NCBI GenBank assembly: GCA_016929795.1
Contig: JAFGIA010000114.1
Span: 1 to 20,155, forward strand
DNA from: Anaerolineae bacterium
GTDB lineage: Bacteria > Chloroflexota > Anaerolineae > JAAYZQ01
DNA: 20,155 nucleotides
Reading direction: 5' to 3'
Positions 20,086 to 20,155 of this stretch are shown piece after piece; the first letter of the stretch is position 1; the number at the start of each line of letters is the position of its first letter. The notes under the pieces are model-generated. The model ran no database searches, had not been told where the DNA came from, and worked only from the letters and a program-made list of their open reading frames with translations. A program made the position numbers and the translations under genes.

Positions 20086-20155
20086 TGGTCGGGGCGGCCC
20101 GATTTGAACGGGCGACCACTTGAACCCCATTCAAGTGCGCTACCGGACTGCGCTA
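20086..20155 (-). tRNA. tRNA-Pro (anticodon GGG), 5' acceptor strand outside the window
   Basis: Reading the minus strand, the D-arm (stem GCGC, loop AGTCCGGTA), anticodon arm CTTGA-ATGGGGT-TCAAG, T-arm GCCCG-TTCAAAT-CGGGC, 3' acceptor strand CGCCCCG, discriminator A and an encoded CCA are all present. The anticodon GGG is at 20128-20126, preceded by T33 and followed by G37. The gene runs off the right edge at U8, so only the seven bases of the 5' acceptor strand (expected CGGGGCG) are missing. GGG reads CCC and CCU proline codons. G36-G37 makes it a substrate of the TrmD enzyme encoded in this window. Confidence 0.93.

Noticed and set aside
20086..20155. tRNA-Pro as an integration site for a mobile element
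   Set aside because: No integrase, direct repeat of the tRNA 3' end, or foreign-looking genes lie beside it. The adjacent genes look like ordinary chromosome.

Overview
The window looks like a stretch of core chromosome from a GC-rich, non-sporulating environmental bacterium, most probably a member of the Chloroflexota (Anaerolineae-like). This rests on family knowledge and style: a family 5 solute-binding lipoprotein with a Val/Glu-rich stalk, Thr/Pro-rich linkers in exported LysM proteins, a very large zinc-ribbon/cyclase/ATPase/TPR protein, an S1-domain protein with acidic low-complexity tails, and a cytoplasmic PdtaS/PdtaR-type pair. No transposase, integrase, phage gene or CRISPR array was seen, and no gene is visibly broken. 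Both ends are cut: a transporter gene on the left and a tRNA-Pro(GGG) gene on the right.

Layout. Bases 1-5725 are all on the minus strand. A likely operon runs TDH (SDR-type L-threonine 3-dehydrogenase), an unrecognised HEGDWE-motif protein, KBL (glycine C-acetyltransferase) and a THEP1-type NTPase that overlaps KBL by one base. TDH and KBL together convert threonine to glycine and acetyl-CoA. Next come a separately promoted LysM lipoprotein and the 5' part of a peptide-type solute-binding lipoprotein. Divergent from TDH, across a control region with two good sigma70-type promoters and a large inverted repeat, lies a 1508-residue class III nucleotidyl cyclase (5918-10444, plus). It has the order of animal soluble adenylyl cyclase (two cyclase domains, P-loop ATPase, TPR repeats) with two zinc ribbons added at the front.

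The cyclase converges, across a 44-bp near-perfect palindrome, on a minus-strand cluster S1-like RNA-binding protein, TraR/DksA zinc-finger protein, alpha-glucan phosphorylase (14618 down to 10489). This cluster is preceded by a perfect consensus promoter (TTGACA-17-TATAAT) and a leader of about 325 nt containing a strong intrinsic terminator. That terminator implies either attenuation or a small RNA of about 285 nt. Divergent from it, trmD (tRNA m1G37 methyltransferase) and a LytR-CpsA-Psr cell-wall protein carrying a LysM domain each have their own promoter on the plus strand.

The last block, on the minus strand, is a histidine kinase (H_kinase_N/GAF, PAS, HisKA_2, HATPase) followed 11 bp later by its ANTAR response regulator. 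Upstream of it is the tRNA-Pro gene with its own terminator. Six promoters were found by eye, and all have exactly 17-nt spacers. Several decide start codons: the cyclase begins at 5918 and trmD at GTG 15096. The strongest candidates for new biology are the asymmetric sAC-like cyclase, the unassigned terminator-bearing RNA leader before S1, and the two unannotated partners in the threonine operon.
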